Positions 1-11,600 of a DNA stretch of 14,856 nucleotides are shown piece by piece (within the stretch, counting starts at the first letter, position 1; every line of letters begins with the position of its first letter). This DNA is from Phoronis ovalis (lineage: Eukaryota; Phoronida; Phoronidae). The translations under genes were made by a program, and so were the position numbers. The notes under the pieces are model-generated. The model saw nothing but the letters and a program-made list of their open reading frames with translations, did not search any database and was not told the DNA's origin. Where the stretch lies: positions 1 through 14,856 of the forward strand of contig JAOXYB010030222.1 in assembly GCA_028565635.1 (NCBI GenBank), given 5' to 3'.

Positions 1-70
1 TTTAGTCGCTAGAGGGGGCGATTATTAGAGGGGGGCGATTATTAAAGCAGGGGGCGATTATTAAAGAAAA
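1..70. repeat. short G-rich tandem repeat at left edge
   Basis: Three imperfect copies of an 18-19 base unit with the core gggggcgattatta start near 11, 28 and 46. They are followed by aaagaaaatacggtatat. The G-run plus CG contrasts strongly with the AT-rich surroundings. It looks like the repeat-bearing end of a dispersed non-autonomous element, cut off by the window edge. The family is not identified. Confidence 0.75.
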
Positions 71-3000
71 TACGGTATATAGGTTTTGATAATATTTTTT
101 GTTTTAAATTCCATGCATGTTTGACTCAGACATGTACCGGATGTGCATGATGGTATTATTCTGAGAAATTATTAATAGTGCATTCTAGAAATGGAATTAA
201 TTATTTAATATAATTACAAATAGTGGCTGTAACAATAAATTTAGGAATAAACATGTGGGTGGTCCTATCTAACTCAGTAGGTAGTGAATTTACTGTGAAG
301 AGAACCTTGTATATATATGGAACCTACTTACCTGAATTAAGTAGAACTTATAATGATCACAATTAAATTATTATTGTATCAAACCAATGAAGCATCAGTT
401 ATAGGCAAAACAAGAATATTGAAATTATGTGTATTCATTCCAGGACTTAAAAGTAGGATGGAACCTATTTTACCAAGAAAATAGGGGCATGTATATAGTG
501 ATACTTGATTTTCTTGCCATTTTGACAACAGGATAAATAAGCTGGAGGATAGTTGACTGTTCAAATTTGTTTTTTTAAATGAAATATAAACCAAATCTGT
601 ATAGATGAATGCATACAAAGAAGTAATCTTTTAAGGTGTAAAAATCACTTTATTCACAAATTGACATGGAATCTCTGTACAAAGTCTATGTGTAAACATA
701 AATGAATTAAAATAGAAGTTTTGTTTGATGTCTGCACTCTGGTTTTTGTCTGCATATTTGTATGAATAGTTGTGTTATTATGGTGATGAAGAATTTGACC
801 AATAATAAGTGAAGATAGGAAGGAGGGACGAATTCTACCTGAAAGATAATTAATACTTTAGAAGAGTTTTGTTATTTGTGTAACCTAGAATTTGTAAAAC
901 CTTTTGTCACATATAAATTAATGTTCATTTTTAAATTGTTTCAACTAGTCCTATGGTACATGTAATTTTATGAAGTTTTCATATGTAATTGCTTTTGTTA
1001 AGTGAAGATTATGCTATGACTATAAAGCACACAGATCTTTCCTGTTTCTGCTCAAGGGTACAAAAGGTGCAAATAAAAGCTAGTTTTCAGCTGTCTGTCT
1101 GTAAGATTATTATTTACCTCTACTTAAATGCCTGAAGTAACATAAGCTATATATATTTGGAAAAAATGATAGTGTACCAACAAAAGTTAGAGCGATAAAA
1201 ATAAACCATGTTGCCAAGGGACATAGATTACATGATAAAAATAGCCCAGTGTACAAGTGCAAGTAGGTTGTTATTTGAGCTCATTTTTTGGGGGAAATGT
1301 TGGCTTCTTAGAAAATAAATTGGACAAGTTATTAATATATGTAATTAGCCTTTATACTTTCCAAGTTAACTAGCTACAAAAATTAGGGTTTTTAACCTAA
1401 AATATTCTGGCTGTAGTTATTAGCTTTGTTATCACATCCTGCAGTTTCAAATTCCAACAGTAAACTGCTGTTTAATTCACTGGCTACTTGGTGGAAATTG
1501 GATAACTTTTAAAATAACTATATAGTGCAGTGTCCATTTTATTTCAGGACATGTAAGATATCTTGTGGTATGGGTATATAGAAAACTTTCAAAATAGAAA
1601 TAACATAGCTTCAAATTCACCATTTTGTGCGAGGCAACAATGTGAAATCTCACAGCTATCCGGATGATGTCTGATCACTAATTTTGTATAATGCACCCCA
1701 ACTGACATCATGCAGTTCAAGTGTTTGTAATTGTGAACACCACAACTCTGCTTGTTCTCACATAGGGATTTGTTTATAGCTGTTTGACTAGGTTTCTAAA
1801 AAAAAATCAGTAAAAAATACCCAAAACTTTTGCATGGTGTGTGCATATTACATGCATTATTGATTGGAATTAGGTTCACTGTTAATATGGTTCTCTCATA
1901 GTACAGGGTGTTTTAGCCAGCTAGACCTAATAATAATAATGTAAGCTATTGCATGCAAAAAAAATAGCACAATTCCTCTCATCATGTTACAAAGTTGCTG
2001 ATGATTTAATCTAAAATTCTAATGGACAGGACATGCTCCTTCTAACCCTCTTCTATTAATTCTACAGTCTTTATACAGAACTGTTTAAACAGATACACTG
2101 CCTGGCCAGTTTCAGTAAATTATTATGAAAGGCATCATAATGAAGCAAACTGATAGGTAACACATGCAATTGCCATCCTATCTCTTAGACAACCAACTTT
2201 ATATTTTACTCTCAGTATTACAGCTGTGTCTTTCAGCTATTGATTTCTGTGGTCTCTGTAAACTCCTAGGCACCTCACTACCATAATGAGTACTATTCAG
2301 TATGGCCTCAGTTCCATAATTGCATCTCATTGTACTTACATAGTAATAATTAATATAAAATATTCGAGTTTTTTCGTTGTGCTTCAACCGGTATTCAGTT
2401 TTTCCATAGTTGTGTGTTGTGTGTTTTGTGTTGTCTGATGTCTTTATTTAACACCATTTTTTTAATGCTAGAGTTACTCTACTTTAAATTGTCCGACGAA
2501 TACTGCTGCATGTTGCCATTGTTATTTCAATTTTTATTTTGTGGTCATAAAAAATTAAATTTTTTTATTGTCAAAAAAAGTTTAGTATTTATATTGCCTT
2601 CGTTCAGTTTGTTTCTTTGTTGTCGAAGGTAAGCAAAATACTTATTAGACATTTTTCGTTATGTTATACCTTTGATAGGTAACATAAGGTCTCAGAGAAT
2701 TCTAACATGCAAGTTAAACCTTGTGTCAACATTGAGTTGTTGAATTTGTTATACTATATACCTTATGGTCACTTGACCTTCCATTCATAAAATGCTTACC
2801 TCTGCTAAAAGATTTAATTGTTGGGGTTAAAATGATTAAGAAATCAAAACATAGAACAATTTCTTCATTTAGGTGCACTGAGCATAATTTGTAATTATTA
2901 AAGAGTGTACATGCACTGTTAAATTGTGTATTGTATGTTAACAAGGCTTTTATAAAATCTAGAATGTTTTCATTATTTTATATATTCAACATTTCAATTA

Positions 3001-5533
3001 AAAATTAGTTAAATATGGGCGTTGTCTGAACATTTTGCATTGAACATGTATGTTGATATTTTCCCTGCAGCTTTTCTAAAATTTTAATATTGTATATTTT
3101 CAATCTTCTATCTGAAAAATTAATTCCCAGCTATGTAAACTAATCATAACTAGGCACTCTACAAGTCTTTTGCAAGTATAAAAACTTGAGAGATATATTC
3201 ACATTTTTTAAAATTTGTTTTTGCATGATTATGCGTACATTAGCATGTGAGTTAATATTGTCACAAACTGTATGACAGTTAGGTACTCCCTGTAACAACT
3301 TGTTCTTCTGTATATAGTCTCCTAATCCCCGGGTTACTACAAGTGGTGTGTAACAATCTGTTGTGGTAGTTATGTAGATAGGGGATCGTACCAACTGATG
3401 TAAAGGACAGCTTTTTAATGTTCGTCTTTTTTCCCTAAGAACGAATTGTATTGCAATATATTTGAGTATCATGCCTGTAAACTAATAATAATTTAATGGA
3501 TGCATGCAAATTTTTCCAATACCAATCGTTAAGTTTTCTATTATAATTTTAATTTTATTACCACTTTATGTTAAGTAGAAACCCTTGAAAAAATTATCTA
3601 TCCAAAAGGATGCTTGCTAATTTGTTTTATCAATAAGAATAATTTTACTATAAAAGCTATCTAAATAGCAAAGATAACAATTAGATTTCAGTTTTCATTA
3701 AACTTCATATTGAATTGGTCTGTGCCTAATTACTAGTATAATTAATGACATTATTAATATGTGCTTATAAAGAACTAAATATTGTCATCTAAAATTATAG
3801 ATTCTTATGAGCTAGGTTTCACCAGAGAATAGAATTAAATTTTTTTTTTGCTTTGTGATACAATTTATGTTTTTGTAATATTTAATTTTAAAATAAAACC
3901 ATTCATCTTATTCAATTTTGTTGAATATGAACTGGGGATAAAAACTGGCTTTATTTTCCTTACAGCATATTTCCTGTTATTTTTACAAAATATTAAGTTA
4001 CAACTTTTACTGTACATTTTGATGTATGACACTCTTAATAATAATTCCATAATAAGTTTATGTAAGCTTTTGTAATATTTTTGTAATTAATACAGTTGGT
4101 GTGGGGGAAATTAAATATTGACTTTATGTGAAGTACTTAAGTGATTTGTCTAACAGCAGTTATCACATAATGCTAATTCAATAAAGCCATGCCACAGACT
4201 GATAACCTAACTGTAGCACTGATTCTGTTGCTCCTAGGATATATCAACAGTATATTGACTGTTGAATAGTCCCTTTGGGATAGTAAAAAGGGTATGTTTT
4301 GGTTTTTAAAGGGTAGTCCTCTATAATTTATATACATTGTGTAATTATTTTCCAACACGCTTAAATAATGAGAATGCTTTAAAATGTATAGGGAAAGTTA
4401 AAAAAATAGTATTTTAATGAAATACATTAATATTGGTGTTTAAATGTTATACATTAATGTGTAATTGGTGACGATAATGATTTTTTTTTATGTACACTGC
4501 ACGAATTGTTTACCTTTAATAAACATGTACCAGTAAAGTTACAGGATTGTGGCAGGTTAAGTCAATACTAGCCTGTTACCTTGTTAAATGTAGAAGCTGT
4601 TATCAGTTCATCATCACTAGGTATCTTTTCTATAATAAGTGAGGGCATTAGATTATCATCATTCTTAAAATTAATGTGGTTTAGGCAAGTACTTGTATTT
4701 GATATATGCTACAAAGTATTTTAAAGTCAATGTAGATCATATTTAAAAATCGGTATCCAAACTAAAGCTATATTTCAGAAGATGTCAAATCATAATAAAT
4801 GGCTTTTAAAAATAAATGAATTAAACAACAGACTTCCTATTTCTGATCAGACACAAAGTCTGGTAATCTGATATTCCACCCTGTTATGTAAATATAAATT
4901 GTAACAGTTGGGTTAGGTATTTATTTATTATTCATTGTTTATGATTTTTTATATTTTCAGTATTTTAATAAATTACAAGTGTCATCGCAGTAATTGCCTT
5001 CTGAGCAGATAGTGTACACAAGTAGATACAATTGTATATTGTATACTGACTGGCTATAGTGATCATACTGTTAAATTATGTACTATAAATCTATATTTAT
5101 TTAGTTTAGTTAGAAAAAGAACGGTTGGATTGAACATTGCACTAATTCGCGAGTTACTCATGGAATATATATCCAAAGGAGTAGATTGTGCAATTGCTGA
5201 AATCAGGTTATGTGATGTAACAAGTTGAGAGCATAATTATGGAAAAGCAACAGCTCAACCTGTTTGTATCAGTAAACAGAGTTAGTAGGTGTTACATACC
5301 TGATTGTTGGTTGTGCCTTACTGCAACCCTTCCGCTTGATTTATTTACCCTCCCATAATATGTTTATCATGAATGTACCATACATTACTACTTGTTTACA
5401 ACATTGTTCATCTGTTTCAGAGTGCTATTTGCTAGTGATATGTAAATTAGTTATAACTTAAAAATATGGACATCACTGTGGAATGAAATTTGTTGGAAAT
5501 ATGACTATTTATGAAATTTATACACTTTTACAG
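65..5533. other. AT-rich non-coding stretch, no exon recognised
   Basis: About 5.5 kb with no open frame that resembles a protein and no GT..AG-bordered frame similar to TOG1 or TOG2. The longest open frame is 110 codons on the minus strand (3140-3472) and has no recognisable motif. It contains A/T homopolymers (for example T-runs near 3840 and 4482), a taataataataat run near 1929, and a small hairpin at 2109-2154. It is most simply a large intron of the downstream gene. An intergenic region or 5' regulatory DNA for an alternative promoter is possible. No tRNA or rRNA was seen. Confidence 0.6.
2109..2154. repeat. small nested inverted repeat
   Basis: An outer pair cagttt / aaactg encloses an inner pair attatga / tcataat around a six-base loop. 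It could form a short hairpin in DNA or RNA. In AT-rich DNA this may well be chance, and no function is assigned. Confidence 0.4.
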
Positions 5534-5654
5534 AATCGTCGATCAAAGCAGAATGAAAATATTCCACCCAGCCATCCACGAACAACATGGGGAGAAAATA
5601 ATACAAATGATAACACAAGACGAGCATCCCGAGAGCCATCTCCTGATTCTGCAA
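5534..5654 (+). CDS. TOGARAM1: exon 1 of window: Arg/Asn/Ser-rich linker
   Basis: The acceptor is acacttttacag at 5522-5533 and the donor GCAA|GTAAGA. Assumed phase is 0 in and 1 out (121 bases), encoding window residues 1-40. The peptide starts NRRSKQNENIPPSHPR and is polar and probably disordered, with a RRASREPSPD stretch that looks like a basophilic or proline-directed kinase substrate. Nothing in it is family-diagnostic. It is placed in the gene because its exit phase fits exon 2 and its reading frame is open. The frame is also open upstream to a stop at 5459-5461, with an in-frame ATG at 5483, so an alternative first exon starting there cannot be excluded. Confidence 0.7.
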
Positions 5655-8600
5655 GTAAGACAGCACACTTCACAAATAGTATAGATTTGCCCGTCATGAT
5701 GTCTTTCTTCTACTCTTGGTCACAGTAGTACACAGGAGGTAGTACCTAGCAACCTGTGGTGCAGGTTTCCAATCCTGCATATGGACACGAAGCATATATT
5801 TATATGAAACCTTCTTTTAAACACCTTCAATCAATGTTTGCATTGTTACAGGCAATTCATACAAACAGATACATTTGAATAAAATCAAACGACAGCAAGC
5901 TGAAGAAAAATCTCGTTCACTGTCCAGCACCTATCCTGGCCGGACAGCATTATCAGACGAGAAAACTTCTCCCAGGAGTGCCCCTACAGCAGAAGGAAGG
6001 AGTGCTCCATCGTCTGAAGGCAGAAGTATGTAGATATATGTCAGCTTTGTTCCTAAATTAATACAGTGTACAGTTCCCCTCCTTGCAACTTGGGATTGGA
6101 TCAGTTAAAAATAAAATGAAAAAGTGTGATGCTGAGTTATATTATTTAATAATTATATGGTAGACCATCTATGGCTCTTACCTAATCAGATTCGTTAAAT
6201 GGCATCATGTATCAGCTTGTGAGAAGCTATAATGTATCCTGAGAAGTTGTAATGGATCCCGCGTGGATCTTCTTTCATGTAAACCGGCACACCTACATGC
6301 GAAGTTGCAAAATTACTATTTTTGACTTCTTACAGATATGTTTTATTGTTTACATGCAAAATTTTATGGGTAAACGAAAATATGTGTTTTCTGCCATACT
6401 CGTGCGGCCTGAGCTATGATAGCCTGTGTGCAGCATAGGAAGGAATTCATATACTGACAAGGAAGACATTTTAATTGTGATGGCCTAATATAGAGGTTAA
6501 TACTAGGCAGTTCCTTGCCCATTATGGAGATATAATGGATCAAGACAGATTGAAAAGTTTTAATGGGAAAGACTGCGGGTATCGCCTATTATAACTTTTC
6601 AATTGGTTCCGACCCGTTACATCTCCACAGTGGACTCCAAACTGCCTATTAAGTTCAATATAATAATACATTTTCTCAATCACTAGAAGAATGTTGATAT
6701 CTTGCAGGTTTGAGGAAGTCCTCCCACTCTGTGGACTATGACTTCAGCCCTGACACCTCTATTAATTTGGGTTATAGTTATGCTCCAACACCAGACACTA
6801 GTATAAGAGATTCTGCAGCGTTCAATAAAAGCTCAAACTCTCCGTCCAAAAGGTCTTATAACAGAACCTATTCCAACGATCCGCCCTTGAATAATTCAAT
6901 AAATGGCAGCTATGGCGATGGGGTGCCTGGTCGTCAGCTCAAACATCGAATCAGTTTGTCGAGCTCTTGGCCAGATGCTAAGAATTTTGAAGAAGCTGGT
7001 CTTCCTAATAGAACAATATTGGATCCGATCTCAGGTAGGTGTTTGCACACTGCACTGTTAAAGCACTTTTAAAGTTTCAATTTTTAAAAAAAATCTTCAT
7101 TTGAAAGCATCAGGTGGGAAAAATGGGCAAAATTGTTATCTACTTTCAGGAATTTTATAATGTCCTGCTTTCAGAGAATTGTCCCTAGTAAAAACCCTGA
7201 GGTCGAAACATATTTTTAAAATTATATAAATTTTTAACATTTATGATAGTGTTAGCTGTTAGCGCCAACATAGGCACTGTATAACAAATGCATGCTTTCA
7301 TTTTATAACATATTTGCATCTGTCTATAGAATATTGAAACATATAAAATATCGTGAAATATTCTTTAGTAATAAAGTTTGTTGAAAGTCTGACTGATGGA
7401 GATCAATAATTAGTAAGAATCTCACCATTTATTCCTGGTGCATATTGCTCCTATAAATGCTACTCAAGTATAATAACTTAGTATAATACTGAGTTCTGTT
7501 CTTTGCAGCTCCTGAGACTCCTACATCAACCGATCAAAGTGAGTATGTGGATCGGACTGATGAGAGGCGATATACTAAAGAAACAAATGATTCCCCCATA
7601 CACCTCAAGCCAACAATTGCCAGGGGATCAGCTTCCCGAAGAAATAAAGTGCCTCCCATACCTAAAGCCTCTGACTCACTACCTAGTCCAAGGGAGGATT
7701 CTGATAGTGCCGGCTTGGATAATTCCGTTGACAATGTACCGGAAGAGGTAGGGTATTATGAAATGTAAAGTAAAGCGCACCTTATTCCTTGCTCTGTTCC
7801 TATCAATATTTATATTTTCATTGTTATGTGACATAATGATAGAGAAATCATGAAGCAACATGGTCACATTTAGATGGCAAGGAGGCTACCCATTTGATAT
7901 ACATTAGTGCAAATTGTGATGTGCAGTATAGGTACCTGTGTTAAAGTGTAGTGTGTGAAAGCTATTCTAAGCAAAAAAAAAACAACATGTAGTTAATAAT
8001 TTGTAATGCGACGTTTCAGTACAAAATTACATTTAAAACTTCATGATTTATTCATTATTATTATTATTTGTGCAGATTTATATTTCACAATACTATGAGC
8101 GATGCATGTGCGATGCATGTTTTGTAGCTTATTTTGTTCATAGTCATTACACTGAACTGTAGATGCTGTCTTCTCTGAGGCAAATACGTCACAGTGCTTC
8201 AAAGAAAAAAGCTGAAAAACTGTTTGATAATGTTGAAAAGAAAGAGCGACGCCGAAAAGGGTCCCGCTCACCTTCCCCAAGAGATTCTCTCAACGAAAGT
8301 GGCATCTTCAGTGCTTTTTCAACGCTCAATTCTACTGGGGGAGAAGACATAGAGGAGAAAAAGAAAGGGTAAGATGGCTGTGTGATTGATTGTAACTGAA
8401 TGGTTTTGAAAACTGCCAGTTGGAAAGATGAAGTGTTTGATCTTTATCTTTGATCCTCTATGAGCCGAGTAGCTGGTAGTTGACCTATCGTTTCCTAAAA
8501 CATAAAATAAAATTATTATTTGCCTTGTCAATTCACTAAATTTAATTGATAGCTTTTAGAAGAAACAACACACTTTCTGATTTCCAGCTTGGGTTTTAGA

Positions 8601-11600
8601 CTTATGTGCTTCATGTGAAAATTTAGTGCAGCAGTGAACGTGTGTATATTTTCAAATGCTGTTGCTTTATATACTTTAGCAAGCTGTTTTTATGTTCTTA
8701 TTTATTTCATACAAATTTCTTACAGGAAAAAGACTGAATCTCCCTTTGAAAGCAAGCCCCGTCTAGCTAGGCATAGTTCGAATAACAAGTTGACAGACAT
8801 TGCTGCTGATGATAAGAAATCTCGAAATAATAAAGCGGAGACAAGAAATCCTCCGCGACCTGAGAAAGTTCTCAAGGTTGACGCAAATGCTCTGGATTAT
8901 AACCCAACTAGTGGAGTGACTTTCAGGCAGAACAAGACCTCCGATGTTAAGGTCGTAGGTCATGGGTACTCCGAAGGGTCTGCACCCACTGATCCAAGAC
9001 CATCCCCCATTGCTGCTAAAGCTCGAGACAGAAGGAGATTAACAAAAGGTTGGTATTCTAATTTAGAGAAAGGTATTCAGACACTGAAAAAAATTGCTAT
9101 ATTGGCTTGTGCAGAAATGTAAAAATATCCGTTGTAAGATACAGTGCATGTTGTTTCTTTAACTCTTAAAACAGTGTCTGAATACTTACTTCTCTGTTAT
9201 TATTAGTAAGACTGCTTCTGGTCTAGAATTTGGTTTGTTTCTAGAAACATTTCTGGTCGACTTATTTAAGTATTATATTTTTCACAGCATGAGAGTGGTG
9301 GCGGTTTTAATAATTATGTTGACATCTTTATGTTATTGTGATTGTATATTAAAACAAATCATCACTGCCTTATTATACAATGATATCACTTAGTTTGATG
9401 CAGATGCATGACCCTTTCAATTCCACGTTCCGTTGTGTTTTTGTAAAGTATATAAATTTTTAAACTATAATGTTATGCCTCCGTTTTAGCATTATAAATA
9501 AATAAACTATAGTTTACGTACTTTAGTGGTATAAAATAAGTGCATAGCATTATGGGATTACAATTTATCAAACTCTGTGTTTATTTTCATCTAATTAGCA
9601 ATTGCAGCGTACTCTGTCTCCATAGAAGAGTGTATTTGTTATATTAATATGTTATGTAAAGTCATGCATATATAAGTTGAGTGGACAGTGTGAATTATGA
9701 TTATGTTTGAAACAGTTACTGCACTCAGCACTTTATGTTTACACACACAGGTTCTTTACTATCACCTTTGGGGATGGCTTCTACACACTTGTACGGTCAA
9801 GTAGACATGGATGATGATAAGATCCCAGGGGAGCAGGATTCCATTGGTGTAGTTGGACGAGGTATGACTAGGAGAACTTATAACTACAAGCTTGTATGCT
9901 GCGAGGATGACTTTAAATTTCAGGATAATATTTTATAAATTAGTTTATAGAACATGTAACTGATGTAGATCATGGGATGATGCAATTCCCATTGCCAGTA
10001 TTTTTCTGAAAATAGCGTAAATTAACATGAAATAGTCAAATGTGATATATATTGGTCAAATACATCAATTTTTGATTAGCTGAACCTTGTGATGAGTTTG
10101 TTTCTGATGATTGGCAATATCACCTTGTTTTAAACCTGGACGTGGTTTAATATGCTGTTACTTTTGTTTAGTTTAGGAAAACAGTAGATATAAGCAGCAT
10201 TATCTTAGTACTCAGCAGTTTTAGTACTAAAAACCAAAGCTGATGATAACTTGACTGGAATGTTAAGCTAATGATTGTGTATATTATACTAATCAGTGGC
10301 TTTGTGAACTTGTGACTGTCATGTAAAGAATAACAGTTTTATGTATTGCATTTACTGTTGCAGGCATGTTTGATTCTCCTAACCAGATGGATCAGAAAAT
10401 AGATCATAGGACTGAACGCCGAACATCTGACAGATACATGTCTATGGAATCAGACGAGGTCAGCTATTTGTGGGTTAAACTTGTGTTAGATATCAAAAAA
10501 CCAGTCATCTTCTGTACTTTTTTCGAAATGAATTAACGAAATGATTCCAAGTCTACGAAAATGAGTGAACCGACCAATTCATGAGATGCAATGTGGCATT
10601 TAAGTTATATCAATATAAATTCCAGTTTTTAGTATAATTAACTAATTGTTAAAACCTTAAATGCCAGATCAATGGAGTACCTCTTGTTATTTTAACAAAA
10701 ACAAATTTGGTGTCTCACTTTACATGAAAGTAAAATGGTCAGTGAAATTTTAGTAATGTTTTGTCTTCAGTATTATAATAAAATCAAACCTTGCCTTGTA
10801 CCTGAATGTAATTTATTCTTCCTTGATGTTTCCAGGAGCCGTCTGAAGTTGCTATGTCTAATACATTAAAACAAAGAATGGCATCAAAGTTAAAACAACG
10901 CGAAGAGGAAGTGGAACAAAGACGTCTAGAAAAAGAACGAGAAGCTGAACTCAGGCGGCAAGAGCGAGAGCGAGAGAAGGAAAGACAACAAAAAATACGA
11001 GAAGAGAGGCGGAAACGGCGAGAGGAAGAGAAACAACAGGAAAAAGAGCGTGCTCAAGAACGACTACGCAGTCTGCAGCATGAGGATCCAGTAGTGGAAG
11101 GTGAGTTTTGTATTTACATTTTTAACATAATGTTCACGAATATTGTGTTGTACCCTAAAATTGTTTTAATAAGTATGTACTGTGATATGGAGCTACAGTC
11201 ACAGAGAAAATTGAAGAGTTGACCTTTAACAGGCATTTCTATGTCAACTTGCTGTTTATCAGTTTGTTGTTTTATATTAGCAGATGACCATTTAACATTT
11301 GTCGTACTGTGTCAAGTTGAAACAATATGTTTATTCTAAGTCATATGCAGTTAGTATTTCATTACAATTAAAATTGTTTACATGTCATATTAGTGCAATG
11401 TTGTGTTTCACAAAATCCTTTATCACCTTTCCCTGAGTGAATCATTTTATATTCCAGATCTGTCTGTAATGGGGAATAGAACTTCGTATACCCCCACAAA
11501 AAAGCCTCCAGTCGCCACACCACCAAGGAAGAAATCATCGTCTCCATCCGAGCTAAGTAATCCGCCATTGTCCGCCTCCATGAGAAATCCTGCTGATGAA

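Larger units (their letters stand above)
6026..6707 (+). other. TOGARAM1: intron 2 of window, with fold-back element
   Basis: A 682-base intron between exons 2 and 3. It holds a 20-base imperfect direct repeat (6220-6259) and a 64-base-armed inverted repeat (6499-6651), both listed separately. No further exon is seen, and the phase 1 to phase 1 join does not require one. Confidence 0.85.

Noticed and set aside
379-618. 79-codon minus-strand open frame, and similar 60-80-codon frames at 2199-2387, 2414-2632, 2726-2944, 3848-4075 and 4173-4358
   Set aside because: These are rich in Phe, Leu, Ile, Asn, Tyr and Lys, as expected when AT-rich non-coding DNA is translated. None matches a known family.
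3140-3472. 110-codon open frame on the minus strand
   Set aside because: It has no recognisable domain, its base composition matches the surrounding AT-rich DNA, and no splice or promoter context supports it. It is probably a chance open frame.
7534-7734. Minus-strand frame opposite exon 4, and minus-strand frames opposite exons 5, 6, 10 and 13
   Set aside because: These are shadows of real plus-strand exons, whose frame is fixed by splice phase and homology.
8163-8165. ATG at the beginning of exon 5 as a gene start
   Set aside because: It sits immediately after a splice acceptor. The upstream exon reads into it in phase 0 and completes a conserved EE-ML motif, so it is an internal Met.
10854-11100. 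Charged helix as a separate gene beginning at the ATG at 10854
   Set aside because: The frame is open to the acceptor at 10835 and both ends match the phases of neighbouring exons, so it is an internal exon.
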